A stretch of 64,000 nt of DNA, taken from NCBI GenBank assembly GCA_009103225.1, contig RHPI01001327.1:70722-134721 (forward strand), given 5' to 3'. The notes beneath the pieces are model-generated. The model did not search any database. It saw only the letters and a list, made by a program, of their open reading frames with translations, and was not told the DNA's origin. The position numbers and the translations under genes were made by a program. Shown here piece by piece: positions 43,509-52,335 of this stretch. The stretch comes from Chlorokybus atmophyticus (Eukaryota > Streptophyta > Chlorokybophyceae > Chlorokybales > Chlorokybaceae). How positions within the stretch are numbered: position 1 is the stretch's first letter; each line of letters starts with the position of its first letter.

Positions 43509-46169
43509 CCACAAGCAGAACGCGCCTGGGCGTCGGTTCTACGCAACGTGGAGCCCACCACCATTGCGTACGGACCAGGGGGGCAACGTACCACGCGTGT
43601 GGCACGCGATGATCGCATCTTGCCCCTACCACCTTCAGAGTACCACACGCTGCCGGAACCCACACAACAGCAGATGGAGGATGAAATCCTCGCCGGCACT
43701 GCACCAGAGATGAGGGGTCGTCTCTTCGGGGTCACCTATCGGAGACCTGCAGTATTAGAGCTGGCCATTCAGTTGTTCTTGGCATTACACGCACGGTTGC
43801 AGGGCGCACCCAGTCAAACGCGGCAACCCATGCCCGCTCTGCAGATCGACTTCAAGCCCTCACCACTGGACCCACTCGGACTCCAGCGCCACAAAATACA
43901 AGACCTCGTGGTCACCATGACGGACATCGCGCTGGGCACTGATCCCGCTCTCCGGGGGCTCACTCCAGGCAGCCGTCGAGAGCGATTTTTTGCCCTCGAA
44001 CAGGCACATCAATATCAGGTGGACCAAGCTGCCCAAGTGGACGCGCGCCGACAGGCGTACGAAGCAGCACACGCCGTTATCGTACCAACCGTAGCTCCGA
44101 TAAATGTTGCCAGCGCCTCCACGACGCTGACCACAGGGTACTCCACGGCAGTCGCCATCGAACAACCAAGACAAGCAACTGTTGCAGACCAAGCGAGGGC
44201 GTTGGCGCAACAATCGAGGGGGGTAATCGCCCCGCTGCTGCCTCCTTTGGTCGAAGACATGCCTGAGGATCAACGCGATGCAGGGCGAGGGTACCTCACC
44301 CCGCAAGGGGACACCACACAACGAGGAGGAGCTGGTATGGTGGGGGAGCAACAACTCAGTACCGCACTCATCCGGCAAGCAGTCATGATGCACAGGCCTG
44401 AGGGCAACACATTAAGACAGATGATGGGGATGCGAGAGGGCAGCGCCGCTCGAGCCCGGCTCGTGACATGGCTCGTTGCCAATCACCCTGCTGTCCCCAT
44501 GTTTGCCTTTGGCAACCGAGCATCATGGTTGGGGGCATTCGTTCGTTCGCTGCGACAAGCATACGACGAGGCTGCCACCACAGCCCCGGACACGCTGGAG
44601 GGAGTGCAAGAGGCAATGCTGCGGTTGCCAGGGGTGGAAGCCGTACGACAACGGCGGCGCATCGCCATTGCTCATGAGCTACACGCACAGCAGACTGACC
44701 TCCAGCGCACCCTACACGCGCGCGCCATGACCGTGCTCGATGTGGGAGTGGTACAAGGAAGGTGGGATGCCTACATGGCAGGGATCTTGCGAGTCCCCAC
44801 CATCACTCACGACATGCGGCGACAGCTACTACGCGCCGTATACCTGCAGCCCATGCCTCAATATCATCATTGGACCAACACTGACACCGAGCCCACGGCC
44901 ACGTGGGAAGGGACGTTGGTCAGAGAAGCGGCTCATGCTGTCCGATGGACGTACGCCGCGGAGCAAGAGGAACGCGAGGCAGGCCCACAAACACCGGGTC
45001 CGCCGGGGTTTCCTCCACAGCCATTGGGTACACCCGCGGGCATGATTCCATCTTCGCAAAGGCAGCATCCACTTGCGCCGCCCCCACAATCGGCGCCGGA
45101 ACCTCCAGCACCGAGGCCCCCCCGTGTCTACCAACCACCACGACAAGGTCGGTTCGGCAGAGGGCAAGGAGGGGGTTCTTCGGACCCAGCAGGCAGAGGA
45201 GCTCTGGCTGCCATGCGCTCAGCACCCCCAGCTGAGAGAACTAAGGCAAAGGTGCAGACAGCTCGTATGAGGAGGCTGCGCATCAACGCCAATGCTGCCA
45301 TGGTGGCCAACCAAGGCAAGCACATTACTATTAACAGCCTGGCACCCAAGCGGGTGATGTTGGACACCGGAGCACAGCCTGTCATCATCGGGCGCTCCCT
45401 CGGCATAACCAGCTCCGACTTGGTGCCTTGCCCGTACGTGTTGGACACTGCCACAGGTAGCCGAGATAAGGTGATGGGAGTCACCAGGGAGGCCTTTTGC
45501 ATTCGGTTGACCGGGCTGGACCTCACCCACACAACCAAGATCGTCCAGCAATATGTAGTCACCAATGCCGGCTCCTTCGACTTTCTGCTTAGGCAGGACT
45601 TCAACTTTGCTGTGGGCATGGGCCTCTACTGCTGGACAGAGCAGGCGTGGTTTCGGCCACATTGGGATGAGGATGACGGAAAGGTGCAGGGTTTTCTGCC
45701 TCTCGAGTTGGTCTCGCGCACGCGCGCCCAGCGCAAAGTGGCTGCCGTGGCCACACGCAGCCACGCCCGCACACGGGAGTCTGCAACGGCCACATACGAC
45801 GGCGCTTGGACGCAAGCCGCTACTGGTGCCACGGCCCCGTGTCGAACCATTGACTCTTCTCCCACCCAGTACAACGAGGAGCAAAAGGATGCCACCGTGG
45901 AAGTAGCATTGCAAGACCCAGCTGAACAGCGCTGGCGCGCACAGGTGGACGCACATGTCTTGCTCAGCCATCCACTGATCACCACGCGCTTCCCCAACTA
46001 CCTAAGCCACAACAAGGTGCAGGACCGCCATATGGTGGCCACCGGAGTGGTGGAGTGCCACACCTTTCGCAGACAACAGGGCATCACAGTGTTGGAGCTG
46101 TTTGGAGGCATTGGCAGCGGTCTTGCCGCGGTTCTCAACACGGGTGTGAAGGTTGTCAAATACTATTGA
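43509..46169 (+). CDS. Element C second frame: unknown ~570-aa region, aspartic protease, start of methyltransferase
   Basis: One uninterrupted frame of nearly 890 codons. The first two thirds (to about 45250) match nothing I know. They are helix-rich with many Gln, Arg and Ala (HQYQVDQAAQVDARRQAYEA, LRQMMGMREGSAARARLV), then Pro-rich (PPRVYQPPRQGRFGRGQ). A retropepsin follows: VMLDTGAQPVIIGRS with the catalytic Asp at 45363-45365, and FDFLLRQDFNF as the later family block. The frame ends shortly after methyltransferase motif I (46089-46124), where a frameshift leads to TGA at 46167. The intact length suggests the break at the end is recent compared with those in gag. Confidence 0.8.
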   Translation, partial: PQAERAWASVLRNVEPTTIAYGPGGQRTTRVARDDRILPLPPSEYHTLPEPTQQQMEDEILAGTAPEMRGRLFGVTYRRPAVLELAIQLFLALHARLQGAPSQTRQPMPALQIDFKPSPLDPLGLQRHKIQDLVVTMTDIALGTDPALRGLTPGSRRERFFALEQAHQYQVDQAAQVDARRQAYEAAHAVIVPTVAPINVASASTTLTTGYSTAVAIEQPRQATVADQARALAQQSRGVIAPLLPPLVEDMPEDQRDAGRGYLTPQGDTTQRGGAGMVGEQQLSTALIRQAVMMHRPEGNTLRQMMGMREGSAARARLVTWLVANHPAVPMFAFGNRASWLGAFVRSLRQAYDEAATTAPDTLEGVQEAMLRLPGVEAVRQRRRIAIAHELHAQQTDLQRTLHARAMTVLDVGVVQGRWDAYMAGILRVPTITHDMRRQLLRAVYLQPMPQYHHWTNTDTEPTATWEGTLVREAAHAVRWTYAAEQEEREAGPQTPGPPGFPPQPLGTPAGMIPSSQRQHPLAPPPQSAPEPPAPRPPRVYQPPRQGRFGRGQGGGSSDPAGRGALAAMRSAPPAERTKAKVQTARMRRLRINANAAMVANQGKHITINSLAPKRVMLDTGAQPVIIGRSLGITSSDLVPCPYVLDTATGSRDKVMGVTREAFCIRLTGLDLTHTTKIVQQYVVTNAGSFDFLLRQDFNFAVGMGLYCWTEQAWFRPHWDEDDGKVQGFLPLELVSRTRAQRKVAAVATRSHARTRESATATYDGAWTQAATGATAPCRTIDSSPTQYNEEQKDATVEVALQDPAEQRWRAQVDAHVLLSHPLITTRFPNYLSHNKVQDRHMVATGVVECHTFRRQQGITVLELFGGIGSGLAAVLNTGVKVVKYY

Positions 46170-47520
46170 CCCAGACCCACACGCGCAAACGGTCCTCAAA
46201 CACCACTTACGCCAACTGCACGAAAGGTATTCACGTCAACTACCCCTCTCGGCGTTGCAAGGCAGCCTTAAAGCATTGCCACAAGACATCCGGCTAATCA
46301 CCGAAGATCACCTACTGTCCCTCGGCAACGTCGACCTATTAATAGCTGGGTGGGAATGCCAAGGGCACTCCAGGGCAGGCAAGGGGCAAGGCCTCGAACA
46401 CCCTCGCTCAGGGCTGTTTTGGGAGCTCATGAGAATCATCACCTCCTTCAACACCACCAGATCTCCAGACCCCTGGGGTACGTCATCGAAAATGTGCATT
46501 CAGAGGACGACAAGCGTCCGCACGTGGCCTCCAGCTACTAACAAGTTGTTGAAGGTATTACATGGGTGATGCTTGTATCCGGTTAGCTTGCCCTTCATAC
46601 AGGAGTCGAGGGTCGAAGGTACCAAAAAGAAGCGCGTGGACTCCAGACTTAGCAAGACGGTCGAGTCATGACGGACTCCGGACCAGGCTACTTGGTAGAG
46701 CCTTGGGAGAAATCGCGTAGCTTTGTGAATACGTAAGCTTAGCAGGCGTGGCTTAACTTGTTGGAAAGCTCTGGTTGTGAGCTAGACAGCGTAGCTTACA
46801 GAACAGCAATCGGCTGAGTATAGCGCACGCGGTGCTTGCCCATGTAGACGTGTGTAGAGACTGGCGGGGTATAAAGCCCAGACTTGTTGCAATGAAGAAA
46901 AGAGGTCACGATGTAGCATGTGTGCGGATGCTATGGCGGCAGTAGCAGTCATGCTCTTGTGTTGATGTTGTTGGCGTGTCACTTGTACGTGTGTATGTCA
47001 ACACAAGTTTGCTTCATTCTGGGGCACCCACTTAAGGTGAACGCGGCACGACATGGCTCGCGCGCACATCGTGTACGTGCCAAGTGGACAAATTTGGCCA
47101 CCGTGGAGGAACTCATGACCGCAGAATACACGCGCAGCGCTCGGCCGCGCAACCTGCTGGTCGATGACATCCTTGACCCCGGCCGCAAAGCACAACATGT
47201 CCTGCGTCATGACCACAACCACTTCTACCCGTGCAATCAGCCCGGTCAGCCCCGTCGCGCACTCCCCACATTGGTGTCCTACCCGGGCTCCTACGCATTT
47301 TGAAACGGTGGTGACGGGATGGTGTTTGATGCGACCACTAACAGGCTGGAGAAACTCAACGCACGCGAACGTGAACGCGCCATGGGATTCTTCCACAACA
47401 GCATCACGGGTTCATCGCTGACAGATAGTCAGCAATGCCAGCTGCTTGGCCGCGCCATGGACCAGAACATCATGGTATGGCTGCTGGAGCTGAGCTTCGC
47501 GTTGCAGGACCGCCACGTGT
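46080..47520 (+). pseudogene. C5-cytosine DNA methyltransferase domain inside element C pol
   Basis: Motifs appear in the normal order. Motif I is VLELFGGIGSGL (46089-46124, AdoMet binding). Motif IV has the catalytic Cys in GWECQGHSRAGKG (TGC 46357-46359; ECQ replaces the common PCQ). Then come EHPRSGLFWELMRI, motif VI ENV (46488-46496), motif VIII in AHRVRAKWTNLA (about 47062-47097), a VDDILDPGR block, motif IX-like ERERAMGF and motif X QLLGRAMDQNIM. The arrangement resembles DNMT3/DRM-type enzymes. Defects: frameshifts near 46160 and 46440, a ~450-bp stop-rich stretch between motifs VI and VIII, and an in-frame TGA at 47301. It lies between protease and RT, so it would be made as part of the polyprotein. 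Confidence 0.85.
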
Positions 47521-47529
47521 CCTTCGAAG

Positions 47530-49385
47530 ATCTCGAACACTTGGCTGGGGGGTGGGCTGATCGCGTAGCCGACACCAAGGCAGCTCACACAGCCCTCGAG
47601 GTGGTCCACATGGAGGAGCAAGCAGCAGTGACAGTGGAGGACATTCCCGTGGTTGCCAATGCAACCTCCTGGGACCATGCCATTGGCCCGTTGGCCACAG
47701 AAGACACTGGAGAGAAGCTGGAGGCTCTCCTCACCAAATGGAGGAGCCAATTCAGCTTCAATGTGAAGGAATTGGGTACATGTTCAGTGTACCAGATGGA
47801 CATCGAGCTGGTGGACACTGAGCCGGTGTTCCGGCGGCAATACAGGCTCTCCAAGTTGGAAGAGGACTTGGTGGAACAGAGATGTAAGGCGCTGCTTGAT
47901 GCAGGCCTTATCGAAGAGTCCACATCGAACTTCGCAGCAGCAACCGTCATGCCACTGAAGAAGGATTTAGCAGGCAGTTGGACAGAGCGACGCATGTGTG
48001 GCGACTATCGCCCCCTCAACAACAAGACCAAGCAAGACAGGTACCCCATGCCCACAGCAGAGGGTATCTTTGATGATGTGGGAAACTGCACAGTCTTCAG
48101 CATCCTGGACATGCGTCAATGGTACAACCAAATCGCCATCAAGGACGAGGACAAGCACAAGACCTCCTTCTGAGGCAATCGACAGTTGTACCAATTGAAG
48201 GTAATGCCGTTCGGGCTGAAGAATGCCCCCGCCAAGTTCAACGCGTCATGGACAAGGCCTTGAAGGGGCTGGACTGCGCGCGGTGCTACATCGATAACAT
48301 CTTCATTTTCAGCCGCAGCAACGAGGAGCATCTTCAGCACATTGAAGCGGTGCTGGAACGACTCAAGGGAGTGGGGATGACCGTACACCCCGTCAAGTGT
48401 ACCTTCTTCACCCACAAGGTGCCGTACTTAGGGCACATGATTGTGCCCCATGGTGTGTATGTGCAGCAGGCAAAAGTAGAGGCTCTGGCAGCTATCCACG
48501 CCCCGACAGACCTCACACGTCTGCGCGCTTTCTTGGGACTTGCCAACTACTATCGCCGGTTCGTGAAGGACTTCGCGAAGATCGCAAGGCCCCTCAACGA
48601 GCTACTGAAGAAGGAGGTGGAGTTCGCATGGAAGGAGCCGCAACAGCAGGCCTTCGAGGAGCTGAAGAGCAGGCTCACCACCGCTCCCATCCTTCAACGT
48701 CCGGACTACGCCAAGCCTTTCATCCTTCACACCGATTGGAGCAAGCTGGGGATGGGAGCGGTGCTGGTGCAGCACGATGAGAACAAGAAGGAGCGGGTGG
48801 TTTCATACGCCAGCCGAAGCAACAACAGCGTCGGGGCCAACTACAGCAGCTACGAAGGGGAGTGCCTCGCTGCAGTGTGGGCCATCTCCTTCTTCCGACC
48901 TTTCCTTTTTGGTCGGCGGTTCCAACTGATCACCGATCATCAGCCCCTCAAGTGGCTGATGACCAACCAACATCTGACAGGGAAACTTGCTCGATGGGCC
49001 CTGCTGTTGCAGGAATACGACTTTAAGATCGACCACCGCGCCGGCCTCACCAACCAAGACGCCGATAGCCTCAGTCGCAACCCTCACCTCAGCACCAACG
49101 ACGCAACTGGAGCTCGGCATGAGCTCGTGCGTGCAGCAACAGCCCCCACCTTGGCAGCCATGTTTGCTGCTGCCGCGTTGCGCTCAAGGCGCAAGACCAA
49201 CACCACGGCCTCAGCAGTGGCAGAGGAAATTCCTGCCTTTGAGCCTACCGGCCCTGCGGCAACCACACCCTTGAGAGACGCCACGCAGCCGACATTGACG
49301 TCGATAACACAGAGCTGGCGCCCACTGACATCAGGCAGGACATATGGCAGGACAAGCCATCACTCTCCTTTCTTCAAAGTGGCCA
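47530..49385 (+). pseudogene. Reverse transcriptase and RNase H of element C
   Basis: RT starts after the methyltransferase (VYQMDIELVDTEPVFRRQYR, RRMCGDYRPLNNKTKQDRYP, FSILDMRQWYNQIAI). TGA at 48171-48173 stands where the family has Trp in SFWGNRQLY. One base is missing near 48232-48242 after MPFGLKNAPAKF. The catalytic box reads YIDN (48287-48298) instead of YIDD. Then VPYLGHMIV and FLGLANYYRRFVKDFAKIARP, and RNase H with FILHTDWSKLGMGAVLVQHD and VSYASRSNNSVGANYSSYEG. The frame ends at TGA 49400; the integrase starts in another frame at about 49290-49320. Ty3-type order is clear and activity is lost. Confidence 0.88.
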
Positions 49386-50806
49386 GCTTCCCTCCAGCAT
49401 GAGCGCCCGAGAGAAGAACCGAGTCAACCAACGCACCCGTCACTATCGATGGGCAGGTGACAAGCTGTATCGCCGCTTCCACGACGAGGACAAGGAAGTG
49501 CCGACAACGGTCACGCGCGAGGGCATCATCACTTCCCTCCACACTGAGCTTGGGCACTTCAGTGTCAAGCGTACAGTCAGCCTAGTGAGGGCACAATATT
49601 GGTGGTATGGGTTAACAAAACAGGTGCAGGGGTTCGTCAGCCATTGCCATCAGTGTGACATGGTGCGCGCCAGCCTCAACACGCGTAGCGCTACCTTGCA
49701 CCCACTCCCCATCTCCGGTCTTTTTTACCGATGGGGGCTCGACATCTTGGGGGACTTGGCACCCTCAGCGCGTGGCAACCGTTACATCCTGGTGGTGGAT
49801 GATCGAGCACTTCTCCAAATGGGTGGAGCTGGTACCGTTACCCGACAAGAGCAGCAGGGGGGTATCTCAAGCCTTCCTCTCTCACGTTCTCAGCCGATTT
49901 GGCAGCTGTGCCAAGGTCATCACTGACCAAGATACTGAGTTCAGAGGGGAATTCGACACCCTCTTGGACAAATGTTACATCGACCACCGCCGTACCTCGC
50001 GTGATCACCCTCAAGCCGACGGCCTCGTCGAGCGTACAGTACAGACCATCAAGAAGGCACTCCGCAAGTACGTGCTGGAGTACGACAAGAACACTTGGGA
50101 TGACCACCTCCCGTGGGTGGCCCTCGGATATCGATTGTCAAACCAGGCGGCTCTGCGGGAGTACAGCCCGTACTACTTGCTGTTCGGGCGACCACCATTG
50201 CTCCCCTTCCGTGCGCAGCAGGAGGTGGATCGCGTCGTGAACAACCTCGACGACCCTGACTGGATGCACCACAACATCACCACGCGCGCCGCGCTTTTCA
50301 AGCGTACCGTCCCCATGGTCTTCAACAACCTGCGCATCGCGCAGCATCGTGACACGCTGCGCTACGAGCGCGTACGCAGCGGCTACTACAAGGAGCGCCA
50401 ACGGCGGTTCCAAGCGGGGGACTTTGCCTATCGCATGGCAGCCACCAAAGACACGCTTGACACCTCCGTAGGTTGCACCGTCCACAAGGTACTCAAAGTG
50501 TACCCCACAGGGGTGCTGGACCTCCTTGGTCAAAACGGAGAGAGGTTGAAGGACAACATGGTGAACTGTGCGCCATGTCACCTTCCTTACGTAGCCGGCT
50601 TCGGGCGTATCCAGCACCCTCGTCCCGCGCGCAGCACACGCTGTGAACGCTGCGGCAGCGCCGGCGACGACGCACTCATGATGCTCTGCGATGGCTGCAA
50701 CAAGGGCCTGCATTGCTACTGCCTGGAGCCACCTTTGGACGCGATACCTATGGAGGAGCATTGGTGCGACGATTGCCGTACCAACGGCCCTCCTCACTTG
50801 CGCTAG
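49310..50806 (+). pseudogene. Integrase with C-terminal PHD finger, element C
   Basis: Integrase that would insert the DNA copy. The HHCC finger is in LHTELGHFSVKRT ... SHCHQCDMV. DDE residues are in WGLDILGDL, VITDQDTEFRG and LVERTVQTIKKAL. A frameshift near 49795 separates the first Asp from the rest. After the C-terminal SH3-like region (FQAGDFAYRM, VYPTGVLDLLG) comes a full C4HC3 PHD finger at 50642-50776: CERC, an acidic GDDALMMLCDGC, HCYC, PPLDAIP, CDDC, then a stop at 50804-50806. The acidic residues before the second Cys pair are typical of PHD fingers that bind the unmodified H3 tail. In chromoviruses a chromodomain occupies this position. Confidence 0.87.
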
Positions 50807-50870
50807 CAGCTGAGCTCTGGAGCTGGAACCTCCCCCAGAACCCAGGGGGGGTGGCTTGTTGACTTTGTGT

Positions 50871-51631
50871 GCTACAGCACAGCATGTACACTAGGGAGAA
50901 CACCGACTCCACCTGCCCGGTCTACCCAGCAGCAGCAGACCAGCTGCACAAAGCACTTGTCACCATGAGGGTTGGGGTCATCTTTTGTTTTTGCTGCGCG
51001 TTACACAGGTGGCGCAGCAGCATGTCCAGCAAGCATGGCTGTCCATGCAGCTGTCCGAGACAGCGTGACCTTCGACTCCCCTCGACCCGACAGGGGAGGT
51101 CGCCCTGCTGGAGGTTATGGAGAGGGAGGCCGTACAAGGCTGGCCTTTAGCTGCCATGAAGCAGCCAGAGCCAGCTCAGCGGGCTAGCTCTTCAGCGGCG
51201 GCGGAGGCAGCTGTCACATTGCCGTTGAGCCAGCCTGGGCGGCAGGGAGGTGAGCTCTTGTGCGGTCTTTTAGCATGCCGCACTTCTAGTGCTGCATGTG
51301 TACGTGCTCAGCTCCTCAACGGCTAAGTTGATGAAGAGCGGTAGGCCCATTGCGCTGCTCAGCCAACGGGCAGGCTGCTCATCATGCTTAAACATGTGAG
51401 TGAGTGCTGTCACCTATTGCGATGCAAAGCAAAGCAACTTAATAATGACTAAGTGCTTTACTGCAGCGCAAGGAATATTTGAGACTCCCTCAATTATTGA
51501 GAGGATTATGTCAAAAGGCTCTCTTTGCTATTAATTGTGCACAAATACGCGCACAATGCACGCGAGCCAGTCAACACTCACGCACATCCACCTCTCCACA
51601 CTGAAGAGGGGCCAGGTTAGCACAAAACAAC
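50871..51631. other. 3' flank of element C, possible LTR remnant
   Basis: Non-coding by inspection. If element C has a 3' LTR it should lie here, but no long match to 40.3-41.2 kb was found. A short inverted repeat GACTCCCCTCGACCCGACAGGGGAGGTC is at 51074-51101 and CTCAATTATTGAG at about 51489. Confidence 0.45.
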
Positions 51632-51983
51632 CTATACAAGGTAATTATTTACTTGTTTAAGTTGAAAGTCTAGCTGGTCGCGGCGACTTGCCAGGCTTTG
51701 GTTGCCGCTGGCCTGGCGGCGGTCGGCCGCTGGCCTGGCGGCGGTCGACCACAGGGGGCAGGATTTGACGCGCGCGGCAGTCAGTCCGGCGGCCGATACA
51801 ATGGTACCGGCGGCGACGCAGGTTGCGTCGCAGGAGGTTGCGCAGTAGGTGGCTTGCCAGGCTTCTGGCCTAGAGGATGTGAACGGCAGTGTTGCTAGCG
51901 GCCTGGTGGCTTGCTGGCGGCGTTGCTCTACCACGATAAATAACCACAATAACACAATAAGGCCCACCCACAATGAGGACCTT
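51632..51983 (-). other. Leader of element B after its primer site
   Basis: Minus-strand sequence directly downstream of the primer site. It carries a GCC-rich stretch with repeated CCGCCAGGCCAGCGGC units (51700-51750). An open frame is present but has no gag similarity. The gag continues at about 36.66 kb, beyond the inserted block. Confidence 0.5.
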
Positions 51984-51995
51984 GCTCCGATACCA
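51984..51995 (-). promoter_or_regulatory. Primer-binding site of element B (initiator tRNA-Met type)
   Basis: TGGTATCGGAGC on the minus strand, two bases inside the LTR end. It matches the tRNA-Met primer site TGGTATCAGAGC at 11 of 12 bases, the common plant Ty3/Copia primer. Confidence 0.85.
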
Positions 51996-51997
51996 AA

Positions 51998-52330
51998 TGT
52001 GAAGGGAGAAATGTTAACTCCCCCTTTAATCCTCTACCCCAACACCCACGCCAACGACCCTACCCATGCCGCCGCCGTGACTGTCGTGTTAAGAACCCCC
52101 GTTCCCTCACTGACTATCAGACATAGCTTTTACCAGTTTGGTTGATATCAATCGATTAGGGTAAGAATCGCGGATATCACCTGTTGGGACTCGTGACTCA
52201 ACTAACAATCATATAAGGGTCTTAATTAAGCATGGAGCGAGGAACCAATGGAGCTTGGCATATAACTGATCAATTAAGGTCATATAAAATGTCAAAGTGA
52301 AAACCTTCTTTAAGGGAAAAGCCCTTGACA
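51998..52330 (-). repeat. 5' LTR of element B
   Basis: 333 bp, TG...CA ended, homologous to 28315-28634 with a 13-bp extra stretch near 52233. It is followed by the right target duplication CTTGC. Confidence 0.9.
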
Positions 52331-52335
52331 CTTGC
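52331..52335. other. Target-site duplication CTTGC, right copy
   Basis: Identical to 28310-28314 across element B. It shows that 28309 and 52336 were neighbours before insertion. Confidence 0.85.

Larger units (their letters stand above)
40700..50870 (+). mobile_element. Ty3/Gypsy element C carrying a DNA methyltransferase and a PHD finger
   Basis: Plus-strand coding order is gag, unknown region, protease, C5-DNA methyltransferase, RT, RNase H, integrase, PHD finger. A TATA-like TATAAGTAGG near 40729 suggests LTR promoter sequence before gag. After the stop at 50806 a G-tract (CCAGGGGGGGTGG, 50844-50853) looks like the purine tract. The 15-mer GTGGCTTGTTGACTT occurs both there (50851) and at 41041, but long LTRs could not be aligned, so the ends are approximate. 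The element lies inside element B in the opposite orientation. Confidence 0.8.
28315..52330 (-). mobile_element. Ty3/Gypsy chromovirus B, LTR to LTR, about 24 kb with nested insertions
   Basis: On the minus strand the element runs from the 5' LTR (52330-51998) through a primer site, gag and pol to the purine tract and 3' LTR (28634-28315). It is flanked by 5-bp duplications and interrupts element A. Internal pol order is protease, RT, RNase H, integrase, chromodomain, typical of chromoviruses. Two large interruptions lie inside: the palindrome-rich element 32280-35420, and roughly 36.7-51.6 kb with element C. LTRs are about 85% alike by eye and the coding frames are broken, so the insertion is old. 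Confidence 0.85.

Noticed and set aside
46569-47010. Confident call of an intron in the methyltransferase
   Set aside because: GT donors near 46554 lie after an in-frame TAA and no donor-acceptor pair restores both frames, so only an interruption is reported.
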